Made by a program: the position numbers and the translations under genes. From Cryptomeria japonica (taxonomy: Eukaryota; Streptophyta; Pinopsida; Cupressales; Cupressaceae): 64,000 bases of DNA. The stretch is from contig NC_081405.1 of assembly GCF_030272615.1 (NCBI RefSeq), positions 20,238,047-20,302,046 of the forward strand. The letters are read 5' to 3'. The notes beneath the pieces are model-generated. The model had not been told where the DNA came from, searched no databases, and worked only from the letters and a program-made list of their open reading frames with translations. This document shows, piece after piece, positions 23,471-36,205 of this stretch (positions are counted from its first letter, which is position 1; the number at the start of each line of letters is the position of its first letter).

Positions 23471-25100
23471 CAAGTAGGTGTACACCTCCCTACAACTCTA
23501 TAATAGATATTTTGCTTGTTGTAGCACTTCACTTTATAAATAAAACAAATTCCATCTCCAAAAATGGCTCCTTCAAATAGAAGCAACATCTCCCTATTAT
23601 CTTTATGATGGCTTCAACATATGTGAGCTCCTCGATTAGTTGGAATTACCAATTATTGCTCTCTTTTGGTCATTTTCTCTTTCTCACCATGTTGCATAGG
23701 TACTCAAGTCTTGAGGTCTTGATACTACTAGAAGGAATATATTAGCAATCGAAATAACAAAAATGATGACATGTAGATCATACATTAGACAAATATGAAA
23801 GCCCTTAAGTTCAATGTATTATGAGAGATAAATTTGTTTATTAAAAATGAAATAAAACCACATGCAATCTACTAACTAACTAAATTTAAGAAAAGAGCAA
23901 CATGCGCATGCAATAACATTATGAATCTCTCAAGTTGAATAGTTTTGGGGTGCATTTCGATAGAACATTCATTGTTGCATGTATAGTTAATAAAAAAAAA
24001 ATGTCTTTGTCCATTTCAATAATTTTATATAAGCTAAAGTTAAATATTACAGATTATAGAAAGTTATCTATAAAACACAAAGAAAACAAAAAATATATAT
24101 CATAACTACATTTAGATGACATCTAATAGCCTAAAACCAAAACAAAGGTAACATGATGAAGAAAGGGACATCCCTCCACTACATGCCACTAGACATCCCT
24201 TCAAATTAAATTTGTAATACAATATATTCTTTCTTATGCATTTCAAAAACAATAATATATCCTATTAATCTAACCTTAATCAATTTCAATCTTTATTATA
24301 TAATATTTTATTTTTAAATTTAATTATTACATGTATAAACCTAGATATTTGAAGAAGGTAAAATATTCGTTCCAATTGAATTTGTATTACAAATATATAT
24401 ATATATATATATACATTTCAAAAATAATAATAATTGACACTTAATCCAACCGTAATTCCTCCACTTCAAGCCACTAGATATCCATTCCAATTAAATTTGT
24501 AATAAAATAAATTCGTTCTTACACATTTCAAAAATAATAATAATATATCCTAGATTGTGGTTCGTCGTAGGTGGAAGGGGAGGTCCTCCCCCATTGTCCT
24601 AACCTCTCTCAAGGCTTGGGTGTCTCTTCCCCTTCTTGAGTTGGATCTAGTTTGTTTTTTGATCTGGCATTATTGTGAGAGGGCTTGCTCCCTTTTTGTC
24701 TTTTTGATAGTCTTTGAAGGGTCGACGCCCTAGTTAACGTTGCTTTTTTAATCAAAAACAATAATAATTTATATCCTATTAATTTAACCTTAATCAATTT
24801 CAATCCTTATTATAATATTTTATCTTAACCATCACAACATACTAATACCAACTTTATATTTTTATACTTAATTAACATGTACAAGACAAAATATTTAAAG
24901 AAGATAAATATCCATTCCAATTGAATTTATAACCTTATATATTTCAAAAAACTTTAATTAGTTTCAATTCTTATTATAATTTAAAAAGGAAATTAACTTA
25001 AATATTACATATATAAGCCTAGAATGTATTTTAATCTTTTTAAAGATTCTATATCATCATTATTAAATGCATTATTGACTTACAAGATCTAATGGAATAA
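23471..25100 (+). repeat. Array blocks P, Q, R, S (second copy)
   Basis: The same order as 17860-19560. Landmarks are ACACCTCCCTACAACTCTA near 23485, GAGCAACATGCGCATGCAAT near 23893 and TCTATATCATCATTATTAAA near 25048. A LINE 3' fragment is inserted at 24553-24753. Block T is missing; after S the sequence passes into the unrelated coding remnant at 25330-25920. Confidence 0.7.
24531..24778 (+). mobile_element. Short LINE 3'-end fragment with target-site duplication
   Basis: About 200 bases (24553-24753) lie between two copies of an AATAATAAT-TATATCCTA phrase (about 24531-24552 and 24754-24778, with small indels). The end reads GACGCCCTAGTTAACGTTGC, then a T run and AATCAAAAA. The complement of this end is also found at the 49213 LINE fragment, so both belong to one family. 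Uninterrupted copies of block R lack the insert. Confidence 0.72.
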
Positions 25101-25329
25101 CCCCCATTTCTGAAAGAGCAACCCCCATTTATGGAAGATCATGAGATCTTTGAAATGGAGGAAAACAAAAAAAGCCCTGAACAGTGATTGTATGACACAA
25201 ATCCTTCCCCGATTTGGACAGCAAAAAAAAAAAAAAACTAACCCCTTACAAACGATAGAGCGAGATTATCAAAACAAGACTTCAAAGTTTGAAGTTGTCA
25301 TGCTCGGATTTACCCTATTTCTAACAACA

Positions 25330-25920
25330 TTAACTCGCCACCCCAGCTAGAGAAACTTTCATTTTACATTTCCTGATTCTTGCGATGATGCGGCCTACGT
25401 TGGAATTTGGAAACAACCAGTGATAGCTGTGAGGATCAACCTGAGCATGTTCACAAATTTCCCAAGCAGCCCTGAATTTTGCCATTACAATTGAAACCAA
25501 TGGTTCTCCTATTTGAAATGCAAACTGTTGAACCCAGTGGAGAAAGGTGTGAGGAGAAGCATAGCCCAAACCATAGATGAAGGAAAGGAAAACTGATCTT
25601 GGCACTCAGTCAAATACGAAGAGATCTCTATTTAAAAAACCTCCCCACCACATCTCCCCTGAAAACAAGTCATATTTCTCCAACTGCAAGTTCAATTCCT
25701 CCCAAGTAAACAACACTGGATGTGCAAAGACCCCCACAACCATCTTTGTGTAGTCCCGAGACTGAGTGAGGTCCATCACCATAGACGCCAACCTGGAAGC
25801 AACCAAGTTTGGAGAAGCCATCGGATTAGCTGCAATCCATTCTTCCTGAAGGATAGTCCTCATGGCCCACTCACGTATATTTAAAATCAATTGTCGAATA
25901 GCTGTATCTAAGTCAGCTTT
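25330..25920 (-). pseudogene. Unrecognised coding remnant, one in-frame stop
   Basis: 25606-25890 and 25330-25605 are in the same minus-strand frame, separated by a single stop at 25605-25607. Together they read about 187 residues of ordinary, non-repetitive protein, rich in W, F and aromatic clusters (EEWIAANPMASPNLVASRLA; later FLHWVQQFAFQIGEPLVS and DPHSYHWLFPN). No start is visible, and coding potential fades above 25910. I do not recognise the family. The composition and helical pattern recall nucleocapsid or coat proteins of plant RNA viruses captured in genomes, but that is only an impression. It is not a retroelement domain I know. It sits between array blocks S and K and is absent from the other units. 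Confidence 0.45.
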
Positions 25921-25939
25921 AATTTTTTTTTAATTTTGT

Positions 25940-26744
25940 AATCTTTAATTGCTTTGCTCAATATAAAAAAGAAAGATATCAACGTAATGTCATGTTCTTG
26001 TATTGGTTATCATCCAATCCTTGACTCTCGACCAAAGAGATATCAGCATAATTTCATGCTCTCATATAGCAAAATGAATTTGTAGATGATATAAAATCCT
26101 TCATAAAAGAAAAATCAGATTTATTCTTTTATACTTTATGATCTACAATATTAATTAAAAAACTTATATTTTTATGTATAAACAGTCACAAAACTTCTAA
26201 ATCTGATGATGGAAGGCTGTCATAATTGTCATACATTAGTAAAGTTTTGTATAAAAAATTATTTTATATTAGTTAAAATATGAGATTGCATGGTTTCTTG
26301 GCTGATTAAGCCCCTCACAAGATGAGAGGTTTTCTTGTCCCTTCTTTCCTACCAGTGCTAGCACAAATAGTCTCATGTAAATTCTATTTTATAAATAATA
26401 AATTTTTTGACTTCCGCCATTTATAGACAAAAAAAACAAAAACAAAAAACCTTTTAGTAAAATTTTTTGTAAATTTTTAATCAAAATTTCAGATTATATG
26501 CTCATAAAGATTCAACTTATTATATAACAGATGAGGCTCAAATAAACTGAATACATATCTCTATTACTTTACTCTCCGCCAAAAAGATTTATGTAAGTTA
26601 ATTTTTTTTTAAAATCAAATACATGTCTTTTTATGATGTACATATAATTTTGTCATTTTATTCATTTATAATTAAATATATATTTGTGATTTCTACATAA
26701 ATAATACAGTCAAGTTTTCTTAAAAATGAAAAATAAAGAGATTA
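25940..26744 (+). repeat. Array block K (unit I copy)
   Basis: Matches 33950-34360 and 39400-39830; a landmark is CTCATATAGCAAAATGAA near 26060, 34050 and 39510. The later part (26590-26744) matches 35270-35381 and 36166-36213, which flank the solo LTR. It therefore gives the uninserted state of that site near 26706. Confidence 0.72.
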
Positions 26745-28364
26745 AATTTATTTACTTACTTTTTACTGAATTTTTTCTCTCTTAGAACTAAACCCACTAC
26801 CCCTTTCACTCTCTTACCCTCAAACCATAAGAAAAGGATTAACATAATTACCCTATTTACTTTGCATACCTGACAATATATATATTTTTCAATATTAAAT
26901 ACCTCCTTGTGAGTTAATATACTATGATGTTGCCTATCTAGTGATGCCTTAAGATTCTTGTGCAACTGGTGGAACTAACACTCCCCATACTAGTAGTATA
27001 GTCATGGGAGATTCCTCAACAATACTTTATATTTAGCCAAAATCCTTGTCCTAAGGAGGCAAATTCTAACCCATCCATTGAAAAGGATGAAGTGAAAAGT
27101 GACTATAGACATGAGAGTGACTATACTACTAGGAATCTATAAACACTCAAAGATATAGGGATCAACATGTCAAGTCTAATGATTACATGAATCCTCAAAC
27201 ACTAACATGGTATGTTAATAGGGGAAAAAAATGTAATAATAGACTTTCATCTCCAAGTCAAGTCCTACCTATCAAGCCTCCCAGACCCCTCCAACTATTT
27301 TTAATATTTGTCATTCATTTTTCAACACCTTCCCATATTTTTTATATATTTTTCCAAATATTTGTGTGTTTTCTACTATGGTAAAATTGTCTCCTAAACT
27401 AGTTGTCTCATTATACATGCACATGAATTTCCTAAAAGACACAAGTTTATTGTTTGTTTCTCTCTCAATTTAGATTTATTTTATAGATTGTGATCCTAAT
27501 TGGACATGGCCTTGCTCTAATCTAGATTCAAATAATCAAATATAATTGACCCTAAAATTTAAAAAAAACAATCTTCTTTGTTTGAACACAACTAAGAGGA
27601 TCCTTCTCAACAATACACTCTTTTCATACTAATTTGTTATGTGCCTAAGGATATGATATTATAATGTATTTAAGTGGATGCAGATGCTAAATGTGGTAAT
27701 ATCCCTTAAGTTTTCTATATTGTTGGAATGATTAACTATATTAGGTGATGAGTAGACCTTTGTTACGATTATGGTACATGTTATTAGAAGGAGGTCTATA
27801 TCAAAAAGGTAAACATCTTTATAAGGATATTTAATGAGTATGATATTGTGTTTGGGATCTCTTGGAGATATAACATGGATTGGCTTCTTCTATAAGGAGT
27901 ATTGTACAATTTTATCCTCAATGGTTTATTCTATTTCTTCAGCGTTTGGATATTAGGGCATATTAGCCCACAAACATCTCTCATGTGGTATACATGATAT
28001 CTATTCTACATTACATTATTGTATTTATTATATATCTAGATCTATCATATTCTTTTCTTGTCAAGAATTCTATACTAAGTTTTTTATAATATTGTCTTTT
28101 CAATAGATAAAAATATATGAAGATACTCCATTGTTTAATCTCCCTTAGTGATCTTCATCCTTTCCATTCATTGTTGTTTAATCTCTTTTCTAAAACCCTT
28201 AGTGTAATGTAATATCGTATGTTCCTTGTATAACTATTGTCTATCTCATTTATAATAATATACTTATTGGAGATGTTTTAAGATTCCTAGTAATGCACTT
28301 TATCAATGATATTTTGTATTGGCATCTAGTGTCTAGCTTCATATTATGGGATACGTATTTTGTG

Positions 28365-28440
<76 letters not shown>

Positions 28441-28690
28441 GATTATGTCAATATAGTTAAGCTTCATTATGTTCACTATATTGAAATGATATGTGATTGG
28501 ATCTCTTAACCTAGTTTAACATCTTGTATTGTGTTTTATCTATCTTGTATGGAGCAAGTATGCTTGAAGTTTTATTGAGTGGTTAATTGGACTTGGTTTG
28601 GTTTGGAAGAATATGTTATGTATTTCTTCCCTATCTCAATTGATTTGAGTTGTGATTACTCATAAAACCATGATCTAAATAAGTGTTGCT
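26745..28690 (+). repeat. Array block Y, first copy
   Basis: Paralogous to 41675-44135. Landmarks are TATGATGTTGCCTATCTAGTG near 26920 and 41850 (split by few changes) and CAAGCCTCCCAGACCCCTCC near 27270. No conserved frame is seen. It lacks the insertion of about 450 bp found in the second copy at about 43455-43910. Confidence 0.75.
28367..28439. repeat. (TG)n microsatellite, about 36 units
   Basis: Uninterrupted TG run. The paralogous position in block Y2 (about 43360) has only a short mixed run, so the repeat expanded in this copy or contracted in the other. Confidence 0.97.
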
Positions 28691-30239
28691 TCAAGATTCA
28701 TATATTGTGAATAAACCTTTGAAGTATGTGACGTTCTATTTGCACATGTTGATTTTAATTCTTGTTTTCATTTATATTTTATTGATTCCCATATTTCTTG
28801 TTGTGAAGTGTTTGTGAATAACCTATATGCTTATTTTTTAATTTGATTAATTTAACTGTCATGGAATGGTTCTATGCATTTAAGTATTGTGTATATTAAA
28901 AAAATATTTTGCATTCAGAAGATTGTTTGGGCTTCATAATTCCTTGAATTTTGTAAAATCTAATGTGTTTTTCAATTAGAAAAAAAAATCCTAAGTGCAT
29001 TTGAATTGATAATGTTAGAATTTTTCCTAAAGGTATATGTTTATTTAGAAATTATCTTATGGAATATCCAAGTTAAAATTCCTCATTTTAAAATTATCAT
29101 TTGGAATCAAATTGTAGAGTAAACTGAAAGAAAAAATTCACGTGTTTAGGGAGTTTCAACAATATAGAAAGAAAAGAAGAGATTCTCATTATTATAATTC
29201 ACTTTTTACTTGAAAATCATGTTGTACTCCTTCTTGCTTGTTGTGGATTGTTACACTTGTGAAGAAGGAATATTTGGGAAATCTTGTGTTTTATGTGTGT
29301 GGAGGCAAAGAGGAAACCTTTAAGAATTCGGTGTGCATTCAAACATCTATAAGTAATCTAAGGTAGTGAAAAAACTTCCTCGACTAATCTTGAGAGAAGG
29401 GTTATGCAAAATAATTTAAATATTTACAAAAATTATAAAAAATAAACATAAATTCCATTTATGCCACAACACAATGATTTACCTCGAGAAAAGTCTTTTG
29501 AGAGAAAAATCCCACACTCCAAAAGTTGTCCAATATGTTATTTAGAAATCAATAAGATTACAATATACTTGCAAAGCAATATTTCACAAGAATATCACCA
29601 ACCAAATAACTAAAGGCAACTCAACATCTATAAGACTCTCACACGCAACATTCATCTTGAGCACCTAATATAAGGATTTCATTTATATTCTAAATATGCT
29701 AAAATGCTTCTACTATTAAGTTGTATGATCTACATTCTATTATTATATTATTTCTATTATTTTTTAAGTTCATAATAATCATGTGGGAAGGACATAATTG
29801 ACTTATTCAAGACAACCATTATCACAATTCTATCCCAATCTCTTTCTTATTATCTATTGCTCTTTTTGCTCTTTAATCCAATTTCTACCCTCAATTTTTC
29901 ATTTGTAGTTGTTTAGAACGATACTTTATCAGTCAAAATTTATAGTGTAAGGTACACAACCCTAATCATCTTGTTTCTATTTTGAACTCATATTCATTTA
30001 TTGTTTTAACTACTTTATTTTACTCAATTAAATATATAAAAAAGTTTAAATAATGTTTAATTTATTGTACATTCTTAGATTTTTTTAAAAGGTGCATTTT
30101 ATTTCCTTTCAACAAAATCTGAAGAAAGAAATGGGAAAATTGCATATTTCATCTATCAAAGATGGTAGAAAGAAAAAAAAGAAGCGATGACCTGTGTTTG
30201 ATTCTTGCTAGTAAGATGTGTATCATATTAGTTGGTTTA
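28691..30239. other. No gene or recognised element
   Basis: AT-rich, with no reading frame of interest and no clear match elsewhere in the window. Confidence 0.4.
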
Positions 30240-31154
30240 AAGTATTGTTGTTAGAATAATTAACTTGTTACTACTATTACAATATTAAAATTTTATTAAA
30301 TCACTTGACATATTAGAAATGAAATTGTTGAAATACTTTCAAAATTTTGTTGTAAATGATGTTTAAAAGTTATAATAAAAGAAATTTAATTCAACAAAAG
30401 TTACAACTATGTTGCAAATATTTTTGATATTAAAAGCAACATAACAATGGTGTTGTCCTTATAGCATCTACAACCCGAAGGCGTCCAAAAAGAACAACAA
30501 AACTATGGTCCAAATGTTAATTGATGAAAGATGTTAGAATATACTAATATAGCATTTATTGAGTAATCTATGAAGCAAATATATATAAAATATATTAAAA
30601 ATATAGTTATTTGTATTACCTTTATTATTGTTAAATTTTTTAAATATATTTTTAATTGATAGATATAAGTTTTCTTTATATTATTACCAATTACTTTAAT
30701 CTCGATATCTAATATTTTCTGTGTTTCACCTTTTCAATAAATTAAATTTAACTAAATATGATTTTTATAAATAAAAAAAATTGTACCATTGACTCACAAT
30801 ACTTCAAATTAAAATAATAACCTTTACCAAATAGAATAATAAAAAGAAAATGTAACATGAAAATAAGTTTGCAATATTATGTTTTTAATAGTCAAAATGA
30901 AAAAATTTAAGAGATTCTATAGCTTACATCACACTAATATTAATATACACAACTATTGATACAAAAAAATAATTTTGATATTTCAAAACAAATTCAAGAA
31001 CAAATATACGTTATAAAATTTGATCAAACTATTTCAATTCCAACATCTTTATTTATTATCCACTAATAAAATCTAAGAAATACATTGGTATTTTTCTTTG
31101 GATATGACTTAATAAGATACTTTTCAACTTGTCTATACTGGCATGGTGTGATTG
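30240..31154 (+). repeat. Array unit II: blocks U and V
   Basis: Collinear with 19840-20960 and 45223-45900. It lacks the minisatellite of unit I. An insert of about 90 bases at about 30421-30510 is not present in the other two copies. Confidence 0.7.
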
Positions 31155-31360
31155 TTAAGTTGTGGTGTTATTGTTCTTGCCATCAAAGTTCAAAGTCAGT
31201 TGAGGTGCTATTGTTGAACGTTTAAATAGAGATGAGGTTCCCACTTGTGACCTCACCGATTCATAACTGCAACTTAAGGCGTGGGTATGCTCCCCATGAT
31301 CTTGAGTTCGAGTCCCCGGCTATGTTAACTCTGTGTGTGTTGCTACCTTGTGAATATAAA
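31140..31360 (+). mobile_element. SINE-like elements (two adjoining tRNA-like modules)
   Basis: 31140-31275 begins GGCATGGTGTGATTGTTAAG, an A-box-like start, and contains GCCATCAAAGTTCAAAGTC at the B-box position. Copies lie at 36503-36620 and 63570-63710. Directly after it, 31278-31360 has ATCTTGAGTTCGAGTCCCC, a good B box, followed by an A-rich end. Both fit tRNA-derived SINEs; no host tRNA gene fold is present. Confidence 0.6.
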
Positions 31361-32983
31361 AAAATTAATAACAATAACGAATTCAAAATTAAAATCCGAT
31401 ACACTAAGGTCTCATAAAGCTATTCAAATCAAATCAGATCACTTCTCTCATTTCATTCCTCAGACTGAAACTCATACACCAACATCTCCCACTCAAGCAA
31501 GAAATGAAAAAATAATGAAAACCTCCAAGCTGACCTCATAAAACACATATCCCTGTGATCAACAGTGAAAATCCAACATTATTGCTCACTCATGACAAAA
31601 AAGAAATGATGGTGTAGGTACCTAACACAACTTGAAAAGGTTTTTGAGTCCAAGCTTTGTGGCAAACAAAGGGCAATCACTCCCAAATTTTGAATGATGT
31701 GAATTGACTTAGAATACATTCCATTTCCTTCACAACCGACCATTTCATTTGTCTTGTATATAGGTCTGTCAGGAAATCAAATGGAAACGCACTTCACATT
31801 ATTTTATAGAAAAAAATCTTAATCATTGAGTTCCAGGATTCTATTGCATCATATTAAATGCATAGTTTATTTAAGAGATCTGATGGGTCATTAATATAGT
31901 GTGTCATCAAAAGAACAGTCTCTGTCTGCCTGCATCAGATTGCATTTGATCTCCACGGTATTTGTGGATTGTTATTGTGATGTAAAATTTAAATTATCTT
32001 TGACATCAGTCTACAGTTTGTTTTCTTATATTTACATTTGAAGAATGATGTCCATTATAAGTAATTGGAAGAAGCCAAGTACCAGCTTTTGTAGCTTTAC
32101 AAGAACAATTTTCGCTGCGTAAGACAACTCTAAAGTATATTTAAATTCAGATTGTAATAGCTTTTAGGTTTTGTCAATTGTATGTTTGTGTTTAAGATTT
32201 TGTTACGGGCTTCATTTCGCAGGTTTGGACTGGTTATTGCTGTTCATAGGAGGATGTTTTCATAGATTCATGTCCATACTTCACCGATCTGTCAAATTCA
32301 TCTTCAAAGTTAGGTCCCTCATTATAAAGGTCTAGAACAATTAATATTGATCTCAAAGATAAACAATAATGATATAAATTCATCCAAAATGTCTTAGAAT
32401 CTTAGGATTTCTTAGTTACATAACATATATGAAAATAATTCCAAAAAATATGTACAATTTCCTACTTACAATAATGATCTTTTGCATTAAAAATGTAGAT
32501 ATTATTAGTAAGGAAGTAAAAGACTTATAAACACGTTGAATTTGTCAATAAAACTAGGTACAACTCCCTATAACTCTAAAATAGAGATTTTGTTTGTTGT
32601 AACACTTCACTTTAAACAACCAAAAAACAATTCTGATGTCCAATATTGACTCCTTCAAATAAAAGCAATATCTCCCTATTGTCTTTATAATGACTTCAAC
32701 ATATGTGAGCTCCTTAGTTAGAATTACCAATTGTAACTCTCCTTGACCACTTTCTCTTTCTCACATTGTTGCATAGGCTCTCAACGCTCAAGATTTTGAT
32801 ATAACTAAGAAAATATATTAGCAATTTAAATAACAAAAATAAAGATATACAGAACTATACATTACACGAATATGCAAACCCCCAAGTTCTATGTAGAAGA
32901 TTCTATATCATCATTATTAAATTCATTATTGATTTACAAGATCTAATGGGATAATATAATCTCACAAGACTGTCCATTCATTA

Positions 32984-33453
32984 GGGGAAGAGCACCAATA
33001 GCCGTCATAGCTAACTTCGTGCACCCACAGATCCTAAATGGTACATCAGATTTTGATTTATTTATTTTAGTTGTCTTCGTATGCGACTTAACTGCTTGTA
33101 GATATTGATCTGGCTTCTGGGTAGTAACGATGCATGTTGTGGAATCAGATATGCGCACAAAGGTCAAAAAGCACACATTTCAAAGTGTCACCTGATACCT
33201 AACTAAAGATGTTCCAGTAACCGTCCACTCAAAATCGCCAGTACTTGTGGACAAATGTCTCAATAGTTTTGCACAAATGTTCCAATAGTGGTGCACAAAT
33301 GTCAATTATGAACAAAAAATTTACAAAAAATGATTGGTTATTGGTACAAAACAAATTTATTAATGGTGTTTTCACTATAACGACTATTGGAGGGTCACTA
33401 TGCCAATAAAATGACGGTTATTGGAACTATGACGGTTATTGATACTCTTCCCC
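32984..33453. mobile_element. MITE, 470 bp, TA target-site duplication (copy A)
   Basis: The inverted ends GGGGAAGAGCACCAATAGCC and the complement of GGTTATTGATACTCTTCCCC pair over about 27 bases with two or three mismatches. TA flanks both ends. Subterminal repeats of CGGTTATTG and of CAAATGTtCCAATAG-like words are present. The same site in the 19.5-kb copy is empty (TA at 19560-19561). No transposase is encoded, so it is non-autonomous. Confidence 0.88.
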
Positions 33454-34399
33454 TATTGCACTTCCAATAATATACATTTCCAATATAAATTATTCAGTGT
33501 ATTGCTAACCTTTTGCTTCCTTTGAAAAGAACACACAAGATTCCATTATAATTTGCTATTATATAAGCTACGAATTTATTAACACTTATAGACAGTTTTT
33601 CTGCAATTATGGACAAGTTTCTGCTGGTTAAGTCAAAGCAATTATTTAGTAGTTTCTTCAGAGCCATTAAATGTTTTATTGTATAATAACATGGGCTGTG
33701 TATGTTGGTTGGGAATGTCAACTGTCAATAAAATTTGTGCTGCGAATAAAATCAATATATATAGAATCTCACCATAAAAGTTGTTATAATTTTCATATAT
33801 TAGTTTCAAAGTCTTCCATAGAAGGTTATCTAATTTTTTTAATATATTATAGTTCAATTTATTAAAAGTATTATATAAGAGATTACGTTAAGATTGTTTT
33901 TTATTGATTCTGGTAGTAATTGTTCATTTTTGACTTTCAGACAAAAAGATATCAGTATAATCTCATATTTGTATATTGATTAGCAATGGATATCTTTCAA
34001 ATCTTGACTCTCGATTAAAGAGATATCAGCATAATAATTTTATGTTCTCATATAGCAAAATGAACTTGTAGAGAATACAAAATCCTCCATAAAAAGAAAA
34101 AAACAACCAGATTATATTCTTTTATACATTATTATTTCTATAATATTAATAAAAAAACTCACATTTTTTATATGTAGATAGTCACAAAGCTTCTGAATCT
34201 GATGATGAAAAGTTGTTATCATTGTCATATATTAGTAGAATTTTATATAAGAAATTATCATATATTGATTTGAAAGTTTTTGATAAAAATTATAAATTTT
34301 TAATCAAAATTTGAGATTATACGTTCTTCAAGGTTCAACTTCTTAAAAGTATGATATAAAAGATGAGGTTCAGATAAGTAGAATGGCTATCTTCCAGTC

Positions 34400-35190
34400 G
34401 AAAAGATACCCATGCTTTTATTTCCAATAACAAAACGAATTCATAAATGATATAAAATCATACTCTTTTAATAGTCTGAAATATATTAAAAAACATTTAT
34501 TTTAATTATAATAAAGAGTAGAAATTTTCTAGAGTATGGATGAAATTATCATATTTCCAAGATTTGTCCTTGTTCTTCACAGAGGGAGGCCCACCACTTG
34601 AAGGGGGGGTCATATGCATGCATTTCTGACACTAGCAGAGAAATGGAACAACATTTCTCTAAAGAAGACATTTATTGTACCATTGATTGAGAGAATCTTA
34701 GTTGTATTTTAGATTTTCTCCAAAGAAGACAAAATGTTTAGTCTGTATTATAGGCCAATAATTGTTTCTTTTGGAAAGTTTCCCCATTTCAACAGAACAT
34801 CTTTTGCAGAAGATAGAACTCTACAGATTCAATGGTACAGCACTGCATTAATGTTTTTTGAAGCTAAATATGATATTAGATTAGGGTATTCATTGTCACC
34901 TGTGATACCCATCATTCAAACCCAAAATTGCTTGTTAAATTGTCTCTAGCAAGGAAAGTATGTAACTCTTCATTGCCCTGTCAGTTGAGAATAAGTTAAA
35001 GCCCCTGGAAAGTACTACTGTTCTTAATAGCAGTAGATTTAAATTATATTGCCCAAATATTCAGAAAGTATTCATGGAAACAAAATTAGCTATAACAATA
35101 TCTGATCTCTTTTATGTACATTATGTCAGACCACAATTTAAGAAGTATATCTGGATGCAATAAATAGTAGAACAGATAAATTCTGGACAT
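34400..35190 (+). repeat. Block L, shared with the 3' flank of the carotenoid gene
   Basis: Present in both tandem copies (here and about 39840-40596). It aligns at roughly 60-65% by eye with 58420-59010. Landmarks are TCTCTAGCAA, TGCCCTGTC, TGGAAAG, CCCAAATATnC and ATCTCTTTTATG-nCATTAT. Gaps are short. No intact frame survives here. Confidence 0.55.
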
Positions 35191-35376
35191 GTTGAGTGTC
35201 TCTTTGCATCTTCAAGCAACTCTCACATAAGCTTTTTTATAGAGTAAATTTTTAATAAGTAATGTCTTACAAGATGTATGTAAGTTAAAATCATGTCTTT
35301 TCTATGATGTACAAATAGTTTTGTCATTTTATTTTTTTTAAAACTAAATATATCTCTATGTGATTCTTACATAAAT

Positions 35377-36170
35377 AATACTGTTTATGGTGAAAATGGA
35401 TACAATAATAACAAAATTGAAAGGCTAAATGAATTCAACCACCAAACCCTAGCCTAACAATGAACAAAGATCCACCATAACATATGAAGATTACCTAAGA
35501 CAATGCAAATAACTCAAAATCACAAAGATTATACCATCACATGTCCAATAGGGTTTTTGATCTCCATTCTTCCTATCTCCATTGATCTTGCTTGATATAT
35601 TTGCTCTCAGATTTTTATATGCACAAGAGCTCAACAAAGAACGGAATGTGGTTGCAAGTAGGATCGTAGTGTAGCCAAGTACTCCAAAATCAGTCATTAG
35701 CATGTGTCATTAGGGTTTGACAATGAAGAAAGCATCTCCTTAAATAGAAAACACAATATGAAATGGAGGGTTAAGATTGAGAGGTGTAAAAAGAGAGGTC
35801 GGCTAGGATTAGAGGGTAGGTAAAAGAAATACCAAAATAATGAAAGAGGTAGGTAGTGTAAGAATTAAGAGATGAATGACATGTGTCATGTGTAGAAAAA
35901 GATAATGAATTAATTAAATAAATAAAGATTTATTTAATTAATAGAAGAAGTAGAACAATTAAATAAATAAAATATTTATTTAATTTAGGAAAGGGATAAT
36001 TTAAATAAATAAATGTATTTATTTAAATGAGAAATAAGGCTAGAAGAGGATAAATGAATTAATTAAATAAATAAAAATTTATTTAATTAATAGAAGAATT
36101 AGGCTTAGATAATTAAATAAATAAAATATTTATTTAATTAGACATGACAATTTTGAGTGTCTACAAATAC
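35377..36170. mobile_element. Solo LTR, 784 bp, with 5-bp target-site duplication
   Basis: The LTR at 35382-36165 starts TGTTTATGG and ends GTGTCTACA. It is flanked by AATAC on both sides (35377-35381 and 36166-36170). No internal coding sequence follows. The uninserted site is seen in array unit I near 26706, where the two flanking sequences are joined with a single AATAC. The LTR holds several AT-rich hairpins (AATTAAATAAATAAA facing TTTATTTAATT) between 35905 and 36140. Confidence 0.9.
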
Positions 36171-36205
36171 AATCAATTTTTGTTAAAAATCCAAAAATAA
36201 GAGAT

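Noticed and set aside
27187-27384. 65-codon plus-strand frame in block Y
   Set aside because: The paralogous frame in the second copy (42105-42311) starts elsewhere and differs in sense; this looks like drift in non-coding DNA.
32195-32270. Short stretch resembling part of hydroxylase exon 5 after a CAG
   Set aside because: The similarity covers about 40 bases with gaps, neighbouring exons are absent, and the reading frame stops at once.
32943-33176. Minus-strand frame of 77 codons
   Set aside because: It falls almost entirely within the MITE and is not kept open in the second copy at 38458-38926.
35900-36140. CRISPR-like series of palindromic repeats
   Set aside because: These are AT-rich hairpins of uneven spacing inside a solo LTR of a plant nuclear genome; there are no spacers and no associated genes.
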